59,361 bases of DNA from SAR202 cluster bacterium Io17-Chloro-G6. Its GTDB lineage: Bacteria; Chloroflexota; Dehalococcoidia; UBA3495. A program made the position numbers and the translations under genes. The stretch lies in NCBI GenBank assembly GCA_002816585.1, contig MUCT01000022.1, positions 1 to 59,361 on the forward strand, read 5' to 3'. Below, one piece after another: positions 15,823 to 24,221 of this stretch (within the stretch, counting starts at the first letter, position 1; each line of letters starts with the position of its first letter). The notes beneath the pieces were generated by a model. It did not search any database. It saw only the letters and a program-made list of their open reading frames with translations, and was not told the origin of the DNA.

Positions 15823-16877
15823 TCGTCCACTGGGGCCAACTCCCGGCTCTCACGTTTGGCCTTGACCATCAACGCCAAAATGGCGAGGCACATTGCTCCT
15901 GCGACACCCAGTAACACGACTGAAGCGAGTGTCGACAGGAACTCAACGCTCTCTGAGAACGTCGATGCCTGCTCCAAAGCCACGGCCACGCCACCGCCCA
16001 AGATCGTTACTCCATATAGAATGCGTATTCGGGCTGGGTCCACGAATCTGGTAGCTGTAGTCCCCATTTGTGAACCAACCGAAGCCGCCCCTAGCATGAT
16101 AATCGCCATCTTGGGATCAACGTTGTGCGACATAGCGTAGATGAAGGTTCCCCATGACCCTGTGACGACTATCTGAAATAGGTCGGTGCCGATCGCCACG
16201 GTGGTTGGCACGCCCAGTCCAAAGATCAAGGCCGGCATGAGAAGAAATCCGCCACCGGCTCCCAATAGTCCAGCGAAAAAGCCCACCCCAAAGCCAACGG
16301 CCACCGGAATGAACACAGATAGATTTTCGATACCGGACACCGGCAATGAAACATATGTTGGGACGGTTCCCGTTCCTGGCAGCCGGATCGAATGTGGTGG
16401 AATGCGCAGGGCTCGCACACGCCGCGCCAGCGATGCCGTTGATATTTCCTCCCCTCCCGCCTTGGTGGACCGGCGCACCCGCAAGTAGTCATAAACGATG
16501 AATCCGCCAAGTGATCCTAACAACAAGATGTACACGTAGCGCAACACCGGCCCAATTACGCCCGCCTCTTCCAGAGAAGAGTTCAATTGCTCCGCCAGAA
16601 AAACACCCGGAATCGTGCCGATAAGCATCAGCATTCCCAGTCGAAGGTCCACATTCCCCAAATGACGGTGCTTTAGGGTGTTGATGATTGAGGACCCCAT
16701 TATCAGGGCCAAGCCGGTTCCCACTGCGAAGACCGGCGGGACTCCAAAGACCAGCAGACCACCGGTGATCAAGAACCCTCCACCCACGCCAAAGAAACCA
16801 CTGAGGGTCCCCACGATGACACCCAAGAGCAAGAGGAGCGCCGGGTTTACCGCGACTTCAGCGTTGGGAAACCACAT
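15819..16877 (-). CDS. TauE/SafE-family sulfite or sulfonate exporter-like membrane protein
   Basis: This 352-residue polytopic membrane protein has the TauE/SafE signature twice. The first is LSGFFGVGGGFLITG near residue 26. The second half holds FFAGLLGAGGGFLLMPALI. A charged loop of about 40 residues separates the two halves. Members move sulfite, sulfoacetate or other organic anions; the substrate here is unknown. The ATG at 16877 is one base after the stop of a 57-residue membrane protein gene, implying coupled translation. A longer frame from 16913 would overlap that gene and is less likely. Confidence 0.88.
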   Translation of the reverse strand: MWFPNAEVAVNPALLLLLGVIVGTLSGFFGVGGGFLITGGLLVFGVPPVFAVGTGLALIMGSSIINTLKHRHLGNVDLRLGMLMLIGTIPGVFLAEQLNSSLEEAGVIGPVLRYVYILLLGSLGGFIVYDYLRVRRSTKAGGEEISTASLARRVRALRIPPHSIRLPGTGTVPTYVSLPVSGIENLSVFIPVAVGFGVGFFAGLLGAGGGFLLMPALIFGLGVPTTVAIGTDLFQIVVTGSWGTFIYAMSHNVDPKMAIIMLGAASVGSQMGTTATRFVDPARIRILYGVTILGGGVAVALEQASTFSESVEFLSTLASVVLLGVAGAMCLAILALMVKAKRESRELAPVDD

Positions 16878-16878
16878 G

Positions 16879-17052
16879 CTAAATGCGGTCCTCAGGGGGT
16901 TTCGCCGGTCCACCGCGCAGGGCAGCTATAGACCGGAGAACTGCGGTCCAAAACAGGTGTAATGCAATGGCTGTGGCGGCGATCACACCAATGATTAACA
17001 ATGCCCACAACAATGTGTGATCAGCACTAAAATTGGTTAAGAACTCATTCAT
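16879..17052 (-). CDS. 57-residue membrane protein coupled to the TauE-like gene
   Basis: Starting from the ATG at 17052 (MNEFLTNF), this small protein has one strong transmembrane helix at about residues 13-35, with charged ends and a proline-rich tail (GGPAKPPEDRI). Its TAG is followed after one base by the ATG of the TauE-like transporter, so the pair is almost certainly co-translated. It may be a small accessory subunit of the exporter; no family is recognised. The ribosome binding site is weak. Confidence 0.6.
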   Translation of the reverse strand: MNEFLTNFSADHTLLWALLIIGVIAATAIALHLFWTAVLRSIAALRGGPAKPPEDRI

Positions 17053-17090
17053 CGTAGAGCGACGCCCGGCCGTCACATGGTAATAAGATG

Positions 17091-17120
17091 TTGTCGGCGT
17101 CGGCACAATGAGGATACCAT
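17091..17120 (+). promoter_or_regulatory. Candidate tgt promoter
   Basis: TTGTCG at 17091-17096 and TACCAT at 17115-17120 are separated by 18 bases, about 40 bases upstream of tgt and in the divergent region facing the TauE operon. Confidence 0.45.
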
Positions 17121-17160
17121 AGGCCGAGGCTGCCCAACTGATGGAGCCCACTCAAACTAA

Positions 17161-18348
<1,188 letters not shown>

Positions 18349-18443
18349 CCCGCCAGGCGTAAGCAGATTCTTGGAAGGAGGGGTTCCAGATTGGGTGAAG
18401 GGAGGGCTAGAACCTACTCTCAGAAAATGCCGCTAGGTTCATT

Positions 18444-18504
18444 CGCTCGTCCTGAGCCTGTCGAAGGGCGCACGGTAGGTGGTTCGACAAGCTCACCACG
18501 AGCG
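18444..18504. repeat. Paired inverted CTGAGCCTGTCGAAG repeat
   Basis: CGCTCGT-CC-TGAGC-C-TGTCGAA is mirrored by TTCGACA-A-GCTCA-CC-ACGAGCG, giving a long hairpin with small internal loops and an apical loop of about 17 bases. It lies between the convergent genes tgt and the MoaD-like gene. Single-arm copies are at 3101 and 26476. It could serve as a bidirectional terminator or a REP/BIME-like element. Confidence 0.8.
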
Positions 18505-18535
18505 GAACCAGTGATGTTGCATTTTTGAATAGCTG

Positions 18536-18814
18536 CTAGCAGCCGCCGGCGACTGCTGGGACGATACTGATCTCATCGCCCGCACTGGTCGTGGTGCCAA
18601 GTCCATCCATGAACCGGACGTCCTCCCCGTTCAGGTAGATGTTCACGAAGTAACGCAGTTCGCCGTTCTCGTCAACCAATCTGTCTTTGAATCCGGGGAA
18701 CTCACTATTCAGCTTTTCCACCAGATCTCCGAGATTGGCAGAGTCCAACTCGACTTTGGCTTGGCCGTTGGTCATTTTCCGTAACGGCGTGGGGATTCGG
18801 ACCATGATGCTCAT
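18536..18814 (-). CDS. MoaD/ThiS-family sulfur-carrier protein ending in Gly-Gly-Cys
   Basis: This 92-residue beta-grasp ubiquitin-like protein is of the MoaD/ThiS type. VRIPTPLRKMTNGQ at the N-terminus and the YFVNIYLNGEDVRF segment in the middle are typical. It ends IVPAVAGGC. Family members carry sulfur as a C-terminal Gly-Gly thiocarboxylate, but here one cysteine follows the di-glycine, so it would need trimming before activation. AGGAGGG precedes the ATG. It is the third gene of an operon with thrC and a NIL-domain gene, which points to amino-acid sulfur metabolism rather than molybdopterin. No moaE is nearby. Confidence 0.88.
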   Translation of the reverse strand: MSIMVRIPTPLRKMTNGQAKVELDSANLGDLVEKLNSEFPGFKDRLVDENGELRYFVNIYLNGEDVRFMDGLGTTTSAGDEISIVPAVAGGC

Positions 18815-18875
18815 CGGAAATACCCTCCTAAACCTTGCGCCCCAATTTTGGACAACCCGGGCAGAACTGTAACTC

Positions 18876-19118
18876 CTACCCGTCGATCACGTCCCCGCCA
18901 ACTGGGTCCACCCTCACCCCCGTGGAACTGACCCATTCCAGCCCACGTTTTATCTCCGGCTCTTCGCCGTCCAGTTCCAAGACCACCCAACCCAGTTCTT
19001 CGCCAACATCGGCCCGCCGGATGTTGGTCACTATTTTGAACTTCTGACCCAACTCGTAAATCACCGGCTGCTTCACCAAGTCGTCCACGAACGTGAACTT
19101 GACTCTTTGCTTGCCCAT
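18876..19118 (-). CDS. NIL-domain protein
   Basis: This 80-residue ferredoxin-like-fold protein resembles the NIL domain, known as the C-terminal methionine-binding regulatory domain of MetN and as part of proteins implicated in homocysteine synthesis. Typical segments are VTNIRRADVGEELGWVVLEL in the middle and the closing GLEWVSSTGVRVDPV. A GGGAGG site lies about 9 bases before the ATG. It sits between thrC (76 bases upstream) and the MoaD-like gene (61 bases downstream). Its placement suggests a role in methionine or homocysteine metabolism or its feedback control; this is inference. Confidence 0.85.
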   Translation of the reverse strand: MGKQRVKFTFVDDLVKQPVIYELGQKFKIVTNIRRADVGEELGWVVLELDGEEPEIKRGLEWVSSTGVRVDPVGGDVIDG

Positions 19119-19194
19119 CCCCGAAAACCTCCCGGCTATTCACTCCAAGAATTTACTCCAGTTATCGTACTCCGTAGAACGCTTCCCCGCCAGA

Positions 19195-20472
19195 TTATTT
19201 GGCGCCGTCGAACGCTTCTTCAAAGGAGCGAATGCTGGGCTTGATGGAGAGTGGATGCACCACCTCTTCCACCGCTTCTTGGGTCTTAAGACCGTTGCCC
19301 GTAATATAAACGACGGTCACCTCGTCGGGTTTGATGGCTCCTGACTCGGCCAGGTGCCTCAGCCCAGAGACCGTCACGCCGCCGGCTGTTTCGGTAAAAA
19401 TGCCTTCGGTCTCCGCCAGCAACTTGATACCATCTACTATATCCGATTCCGGCACGCCATAGGCGGTCCCGCCGGATTTTTCGATAACTTTCAACGAGTA
19501 GATCCCGTCTGCGGGGTTCCCAATGGCCAACGATTTGGCCAAACTGTCGGGCCGCACCGGAATAACCTGAGATTGCTTGTTGGCCCAGGCCGTGGCGATG
19601 GGTGAGCAGCCTTTCGCCTGTTGCATGTGCATCTTGGTCGTGACGGCTGGGTGATGGACGGTGTTTTGGTCCACGCCAAAGGAACTGGACTCCACTCCCT
19701 CCAACAGCCCCAAACAGGCCATCTCGTTAAAGCCCTTCCAGATCTTGGTGAACATGGCGCCGGAAGCCGAGGGTACCACCACGTGATCCGGTAGGCGCCA
19801 TCCCAACTGTTCCGCGACTTCGTAGCCCAGGGTCTTGCTGCCCTCCGCGTAATAGGGCCGCATATTGATGTTGACGAAAGCCCAGGGGTAATCGTCGGCC
19901 AACTCGCTGCAGAGACGGTTCACTTCATCATAGGTGCCGTCTACCGCCACCAAGACGGGGTTATAAATGGCGGCGCCGATGATCTTGCCTCTCTCCAAAT
20001 CGGAGGGTATGAAGACCACCGCGCGGACACCGGCCCGGGCGCAGTGGGCCGCTACACTGCAAGCAAGATTCCCTGTGGAAGCGCAAGCAATGGTCTCGTA
20101 ACCGAATTCTATCGCCTTCGTGGCCGCCACGGAGACTACCCGGTCCTTGAAGGAGAACGACGGGTTGACGCTGTCGTTCTTGATATACAGGTTGTTCAGG
20201 CCCAGCTTTTTTCCCAGGTTCTTGGCCTTGAGCAGGGGAGTGAATCCCGCCATAATATCGACCGGGTCGTCGCCCTCGGCCGGCAGCAGGTCCTTATAGC
20301 GCCAGATGCTGAGGGGTCCCTTGGCGATGCTGTCCCTGCTGACAACTTCTGAGATCGTGGCATAGTCGTAAACCACTTCCAAAGGGCCAAAGCAAAAGTC
20401 GCATACATTCAGGGGATCTGCCGGGTATTCCCTGCCACACTCGCGGCATTTAAGTCCATTTACGAAAGCCAC
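19195..20472 (-). CDS. thrC: Threonine synthase-like PLP enzyme with N-terminal zinc ribbon
   Basis: This 425-residue fold-type II PLP enzyme normally converts O-phosphohomoserine to threonine. It has an N-terminal zinc ribbon (CRECG and CDFC; Cys9, 12, 24, 27), the PLP lysine in SFSFKDR (Lys109), the phosphate-binding STGNLA, and a late ITGNGLK segment. I chose the GTG at 20472 because GGAGGGA lies 9 bases upstream and the protein then begins MAFVNGLKCREC. The open frame extends to 20604 but that part is probably leader. Co-transcription with NIL and MoaD-like genes raises the possibility of a sulfur-incorporating side role on phosphohomoserine. Confidence 0.92.
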   Translation of the reverse strand: MAFVNGLKCRECGREYPADPLNVCDFCFGPLEVVYDYATISEVVSRDSIAKGPLSIWRYKDLLPAEGDDPVDIMAGFTPLLKAKNLGKKLGLNNLYIKNDSVNPSFSFKDRVVSVAATKAIEFGYETIACASTGNLACSVAAHCARAGVRAVVFIPSDLERGKIIGAAIYNPVLVAVDGTYDEVNRLCSELADDYPWAFVNINMRPYYAEGSKTLGYEVAEQLGWRLPDHVVVPSASGAMFTKIWKGFNEMACLGLLEGVESSSFGVDQNTVHHPAVTTKMHMQQAKGCSPIATAWANKQSQVIPVRPDSLAKSLAIGNPADGIYSLKVIEKSGGTAYGVPESDIVDGIKLLAETEGIFTETAGGVTVSGLRHLAESGAIKPDEVTVVYITGNGLKTQEAVEEVVHPLSIKPSIRSFEEAFDGAK

Positions 20473-20560
20473 CGGAGTCGGTCCCTCCAGGCCATTAAGA
20501 GGCCGGGCAACAGCCCAAATTAGCCTGGGAACACGGTCCCCAGGCTGTCGCTGATAGTAA
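20473..20560 (-). promoter_or_regulatory. Structured leader of the thrC operon
   Basis: The minus-strand leader contains a perfect 8-bp hairpin (AGCCTGGG with CCCAGGCT; 20522-20546). A second smaller one (GGCC, 7-base loop, GGCC) ends immediately before the GGAGGGA ribosome binding site. This would suit control of translation initiation. It does not match a T-box or SAM riboswitch consensus that I know. Confidence 0.35.
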
Positions 20561-20627
20561 CAAAGGCCCCTAGGGATGTCAATTAATTCACGCCTGGCAG
20601 ACACTGATCACAAGGCAGGCCGCAGCC

Positions 20628-20658
20628 TTGGTTCCGGCTCTCATCCCGGTGATATAAT
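20628..20658 (+). promoter_or_regulatory. Candidate nhaA promoter
   Basis: A consensus TATAAT at 20653-20658 is preceded by TTGGTT at 20628-20633 with a 19-base spacer. It lies in the divergent region between thrC and nhaA, about 70 bases upstream of the first plausible nhaA ATG. Confidence 0.5.
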
Positions 20659-20814
20659 CCCCGGAGCATCAGCCTCGGACCGGTGCCCAAGGCAGCCCCG
20701 ATGCTTCCAAGATTCGTTCCGTCATGAATCGGATCAAACAATCAGGATAGTACTCTGCTCCGAGCCCGCCACATCAGCCTCCTGCAGCAATTCTCCATAC
20801 CGCTGATCATCGGC

Positions 20815-22041
20815 GTGATCGCCGGGTTGGTTTTTGCCAACGTCGACATCCACGCCTACGAAGATATGGTGGACTACCACATCCTAGGCGGCGGCGCCAA
20901 AATCTTTGGCAATCCGGTCACCGTTCATTTCCTCATCAACGAGATTTTCATGGTGTTCTTCTTCGGCATCGCGACCAAAGAGATCACCGAGTCGGTGCTG
21001 CCCGGCGGGGCGTTAAATCCCATTCCCAAGGCCATCAACCCATTGATGGGAACACTGGGCGGCATCTTCGGACCGGCCGGACTGTTCTTTCTTCTAGCCT
21101 GGGTCTTTTACGGCGGGTCCGGCGATCTGGGCACGGTGGCCAACGGCTGGGGCATCCCCACCGCCACCGATATCGCCTTGGCCTGGCTGGTCGCCCGTAT
21201 CATCTTTGGAGCCGGCCACCCGGCGGTCAATTTCTTGCTGTTACTGGCGGTGGCTGACGACGCCATCGGCTTGGGAATCATCGCGGTGTTCTATCCCGAC
21301 CCACAGCATCCCGTCGCCCCTGCCTGGCTGCTGTTGGTGGTTGCCGGCATGGCCGTGGCCTACGTCATGCGGCGCTTCCAAGTACACCACTGGATCGTTT
21401 ACGTGCTCATTGCCGGAGGGCTGAGTTGGGTCGGACTGGTCAAATCGTCCATCGAACCGGCCCTGGCTTTGGTTGTCATAGTCCCCTTCCTGCCCGGCCC
21501 CAAGACCACACATGGCCTGTTTGAAGAGGACGAATATGAATACGGCACCGGCGATCCCGACGGCTCAGTGGCCGTCCCATGTGACGGCGCATTGGTGCAG
21601 ACCCCGAAAGAGGAGCTAGAGCTGCATCACCGCCACGCCCCTCTAGATGAATTCGAACATCAACTCAAACTGCCCGTGGACTTCGGCCTGTTCTTCTTCG
21701 CCTTCGCCAATGCCGGCGTCGCCTTCGCCAGCATAACCCAGGTCACCTTTATCGTCTTGATCTCGCTAATCGCTGGCAAAATGGTGGGTATTACCCTGTT
21801 TTCCTGGGTGGGAGCCCGGCTCGGCTTCCCCCTACCGGAAGGCATGGGCACCAAACATCTGTTGGTGGCTGCCATCGTCGCGGGCCTGGGGCTGACCGTG
21901 GCGCTGTTCGTTGCTGGCAAAGCCTACGAGGACCCGGCTTTCCAAGACCCAGCCAAAATGGGCGCAGTGCTCAGCGCTGGAGCGGCCATAGTCGCCTTCA
22001 TCGTCGGGCGGTTGCTCAAGGTCAAAGATGGGCCCTGCTAG
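20815..22041 (+). CDS. nhaA: Na+/H+ antiporter NhaA family (5' end uncertain)
   Basis: This polytopic antiporter keeps the ion-binding double aspartate in ADDAIGLGIIAVFY, near residue 145 here. A charged insertion of about 60 residues lies in the middle (EEDEYEYGTGDPD). The first in-frame start with a usual codon is GTG at 20815, but this cuts into the first membrane helix. The frame upstream encodes sensible NhaA N-terminal sequence (RHISLLQQFSIPLIIGVIAG) back to 20746. An ATG at 20724 (MNRIKQSG) is in another frame, ending at TAG 20748. A one-base indel near 20745, real or an assembly error, would join them into a normal N-terminus. Confidence 0.85.
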   Translation: MIAGLVFANVDIHAYEDMVDYHILGGGAKIFGNPVTVHFLINEIFMVFFFGIATKEITESVLPGGALNPIPKAINPLMGTLGGIFGPAGLFFLLAWVFYGGSGDLGTVANGWGIPTATDIALAWLVARIIFGAGHPAVNFLLLLAVADDAIGLGIIAVFYPDPQHPVAPAWLLLVVAGMAVAYVMRRFQVHHWIVYVLIAGGLSWVGLVKSSIEPALALVVIVPFLPGPKTTHGLFEEDEYEYGTGDPDGSVAVPCDGALVQTPKEELELHHRHAPLDEFEHQLKLPVDFGLFFFAFANAGVAFASITQVTFIVLISLIAGKMVGITLFSWVGARLGFPLPEGMGTKHLLVAAIVAGLGLTVALFVAGKAYEDPAFQDPAKMGAVLSAGAAIVAFIVGRLLKVKDGPC

Positions 22042-22097
22042 TGCTATACTCGTGCCTGCGAATTGATTTCGGAGATCGATTTTAGGAGCCACACCAC

Positions 22098-22385
22098 ATG
22101 ATTGGCGTACTCACTCATCACTGGGCGAAATCGGACAAGATCGAAGAGGCCAAGAAGCTGTTGGACGGCAACGGGCTGGCCCAGAGCAAAGCGCCTGGCT
22201 ACGGCCACCGGCTGACCTTTATTTCCCTGGAAGACGAGACTAAGATTTCCACATTGGTGACTTGGGACTCCAACGAGATTTACGACGCCTGGCGGGCCAG
22301 CCCTGAGCGTGCCACCGCCATGCAAGGCGCCAACGAGCTTTGGTCCAAGCCGGCAGAGTCCGAGCGGTTCCAGATGGCCGACTAG
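22098..22385 (+). CDS. Antibiotic biosynthesis monooxygenase (ABM)-like dimeric barrel protein
   Basis: This 95-residue protein has the size and layout of the dimeric alpha/beta-barrel ABM family: an initial strand VLTHHWAKS, a helix, GHRLTFISLEDETKISTLVTW strands, and YDAWRASPE. Members act as small cofactor-free monooxygenases or heme-degrading enzymes, though many are of unknown function. TAGGAG lies upstream of the ATG. It precedes the FAD-oxidase gene by 35 bases and is probably co-transcribed with it. Confidence 0.7.
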   Translation: MIGVLTHHWAKSDKIEEAKKLLDGNGLAQSKAPGYGHRLTFISLEDETKISTLVTWDSNEIYDAWRASPERATAMQGANELWSKPAESERFQMAD

Positions 22386-22420
22386 ACCGGACTAACTAAC
22401 GGAACACGTAGGAGACGGCC

Positions 22421-24043
22421 ATGGCCAAGCGAAGTTTCTGGGCTTGGGGCAACGAGTCGGACGAACCCAACGCCGAGCAGATGAAGACCGCTTCGGAGGA
22501 ACTTGCCAAGCGCTACAAAGTTGACCTGACACCAGCAACACCGCCCAGTCCGTCGGATCTTTCCCTACGCAAACCTCGCATTGCGCCTCCATCGTCATTG
22601 GCCGAAATCTGCGCTAGCGACGACCACGACCGGGCGGTCCATACCTACGGCCGTAGTTTCCGCGACCGCATCCGGGCCTTCAATTTGGACTTCCCCAATC
22701 CGCCCGACGTGGTGGCCCGTCCCCGTGACGAGCGGGAGGTAGAGGCCGTCTTGGAATGGTGCTCCGACTCCGGTTACGCCGCGATCCCATTTGGCGGAGG
22801 CAGCTCAACGGTGGCCGGGTTTGAGCCGCCCGAAGGCTACGACGGCATCGTGACCATCGACATGGAGGGCTTGGGCCGGGTGCTGGAGATCGACGACGTA
22901 TCCCGCTCAGCCCGCATCCAGGGCGGAGTTTACGGGCCGGCCCTGGAAGACCAACTGCGGCCCCACGGCTTCACTTTGCGCCATTATCCCCAGAGCTTTG
23001 AGTTTTCGACTTTAGGCGGTTGGATCGCCACCAGGTCGGGAGGCCATTACGCGACCAACCAAACCCACATCGACGATATGGTGGAGTCGGTTCGGATGGT
23101 GACACCCTCTGGTCTGTGGGAGTCGCGGCGTCTGCCGGGCAGCGGCGCCGGCCCCAGTCCCGACCGGATGGCCATCGGCAGCGAGGGCGTCCTGGGCATC
23201 ATCACCGAAGCCTGGATGCGCATCCAGGCCCGCCCGGTATTCCGCGCGTCAGCGGGGGTAACCTTCCCCACTTTCGCCGCCGGGGCCGAAGCCGCCCGCC
23301 GCATCGTGCAAACCAAGCTCTGGCCCGCCAATTGCCGTCTCCTTGACCCAGTCGAGGCCGCGGCGGCCGCTGGTATGGACGGTACCAAAGCCTTGTTGCT
23401 GCTGGGCTTCGAATCGGCGGAGGTGCCCCAGGGCGAGTTCATCCGCCATGCCGTTGACATCGCCCGGGAAGCCGGAGGGACCATCAAAGAGGCTGACATC
23501 CGCGTTTCGGATGGCTCGGCCAGAAGTTCAGACACCAGCTCAGGCGGAGACACCGGCCGCCAGGGCTCGGTGGGCGCGTGGCGCAACTTATTCTTAAACG
23601 CTCCCTACATCAAGAACCATCAAGCTGGGCTGGGGCTGGTGACCGAGACCATGGAGACAGCCATCACCTGGGACCGTTGGCCCGCCCTGGACGAGATGGT
23701 GCGGGGCGCGCTTCAGGACGCTCTAAACCGGGTCTGCGGCGGCGGTAGCGTTTCGTGCCGGTTCACCCACGTCTACACGGACGGCCCAGCCCCCTACTTC
23801 ACTTTTGAAGGCATGGGCCGCCTGGGGGCCGAACTGGAGATGTACGCTGAGATCAAACAGGCAGCATCCGATGCCATCATGGCCGCTGGCGGTACCATAA
23901 CCCACCACCACGCCGTGGGGAGGCTCCACAGGCCCTGGTACGACCAGCAGCGGCCCGAACTCTTCGCCCAGGCCTTGAAGGCCGTCAAGCGGACTCTGGA
24001 CCCCAACGGTGTGCTGAATCCTGGGCTTTTGGTCGACGCATAG
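22421..24043 (+). CDS. FAD-binding oxidase, alkyldihydroxyacetonephosphate synthase-like
   Basis: This 540-residue flavoprotein of the VAO/PCMH family starts with FWAWG, recalling the FWGWG of AGPS proteins. A PCMH-type FAD-binding domain follows at about residues 90-280, with IPFGGGSSTVAG and FSTLGGWIATRSGG. A C-terminal cap contains THHHAVGRLHRPWY, resembling the AGPS histidine motif. Eukaryotic AGPS makes ether lipids by swapping an acyl for an alkyl chain. Many bacterial homologues have unknown substrates, so the function is tentative. GTAGGAG precedes the ATG. No acyl-DHAP partner enzyme is adjacent. Confidence 0.8.
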   Translation: MAKRSFWAWGNESDEPNAEQMKTASEELAKRYKVDLTPATPPSPSDLSLRKPRIAPPSSLAEICASDDHDRAVHTYGRSFRDRIRAFNLDFPNPPDVVARPRDEREVEAVLEWCSDSGYAAIPFGGGSSTVAGFEPPEGYDGIVTIDMEGLGRVLEIDDVSRSARIQGGVYGPALEDQLRPHGFTLRHYPQSFEFSTLGGWIATRSGGHYATNQTHIDDMVESVRMVTPSGLWESRRLPGSGAGPSPDRMAIGSEGVLGIITEAWMRIQARPVFRASAGVTFPTFAAGAEAARRIVQTKLWPANCRLLDPVEAAAAAGMDGTKALLLLGFESAEVPQGEFIRHAVDIAREAGGTIKEADIRVSDGSARSSDTSSGGDTGRQGSVGAWRNLFLNAPYIKNHQAGLGLVTETMETAITWDRWPALDEMVRGALQDALNRVCGGGSVSCRFTHVYTDGPAPYFTFEGMGRLGAELEMYAEIKQAASDAIMAAGGTITHHHAVGRLHRPWYDQQRPELFAQALKAVKRTLDPNGVLNPGLLVDA

Positions 24044-24221
24044 GAGCACGGCGATCTTGAGCCCACACGGTTGTCAATTTCATAATTCGGATTATCGGCC
24101 GATCCTAAAAAATAACCGGATATTCGGCGCCGGGCTTTCGATTGCCCTTTAGCCCTGCCCGCACCGCGTTGAATGGCCCAACCCAGGCATGTACAATGGG
24201 GCACCTACGGCGGAGGGGAGC

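Noticed and set aside
20473..20500. GGAGGGACCG in the thrC leader as a possible T-box antiterminator
   Set aside because: The conserved T-box sequence and the rest of the architecture are missing. The GGAGGGA is explained as the ribosome binding site of the GTG start.
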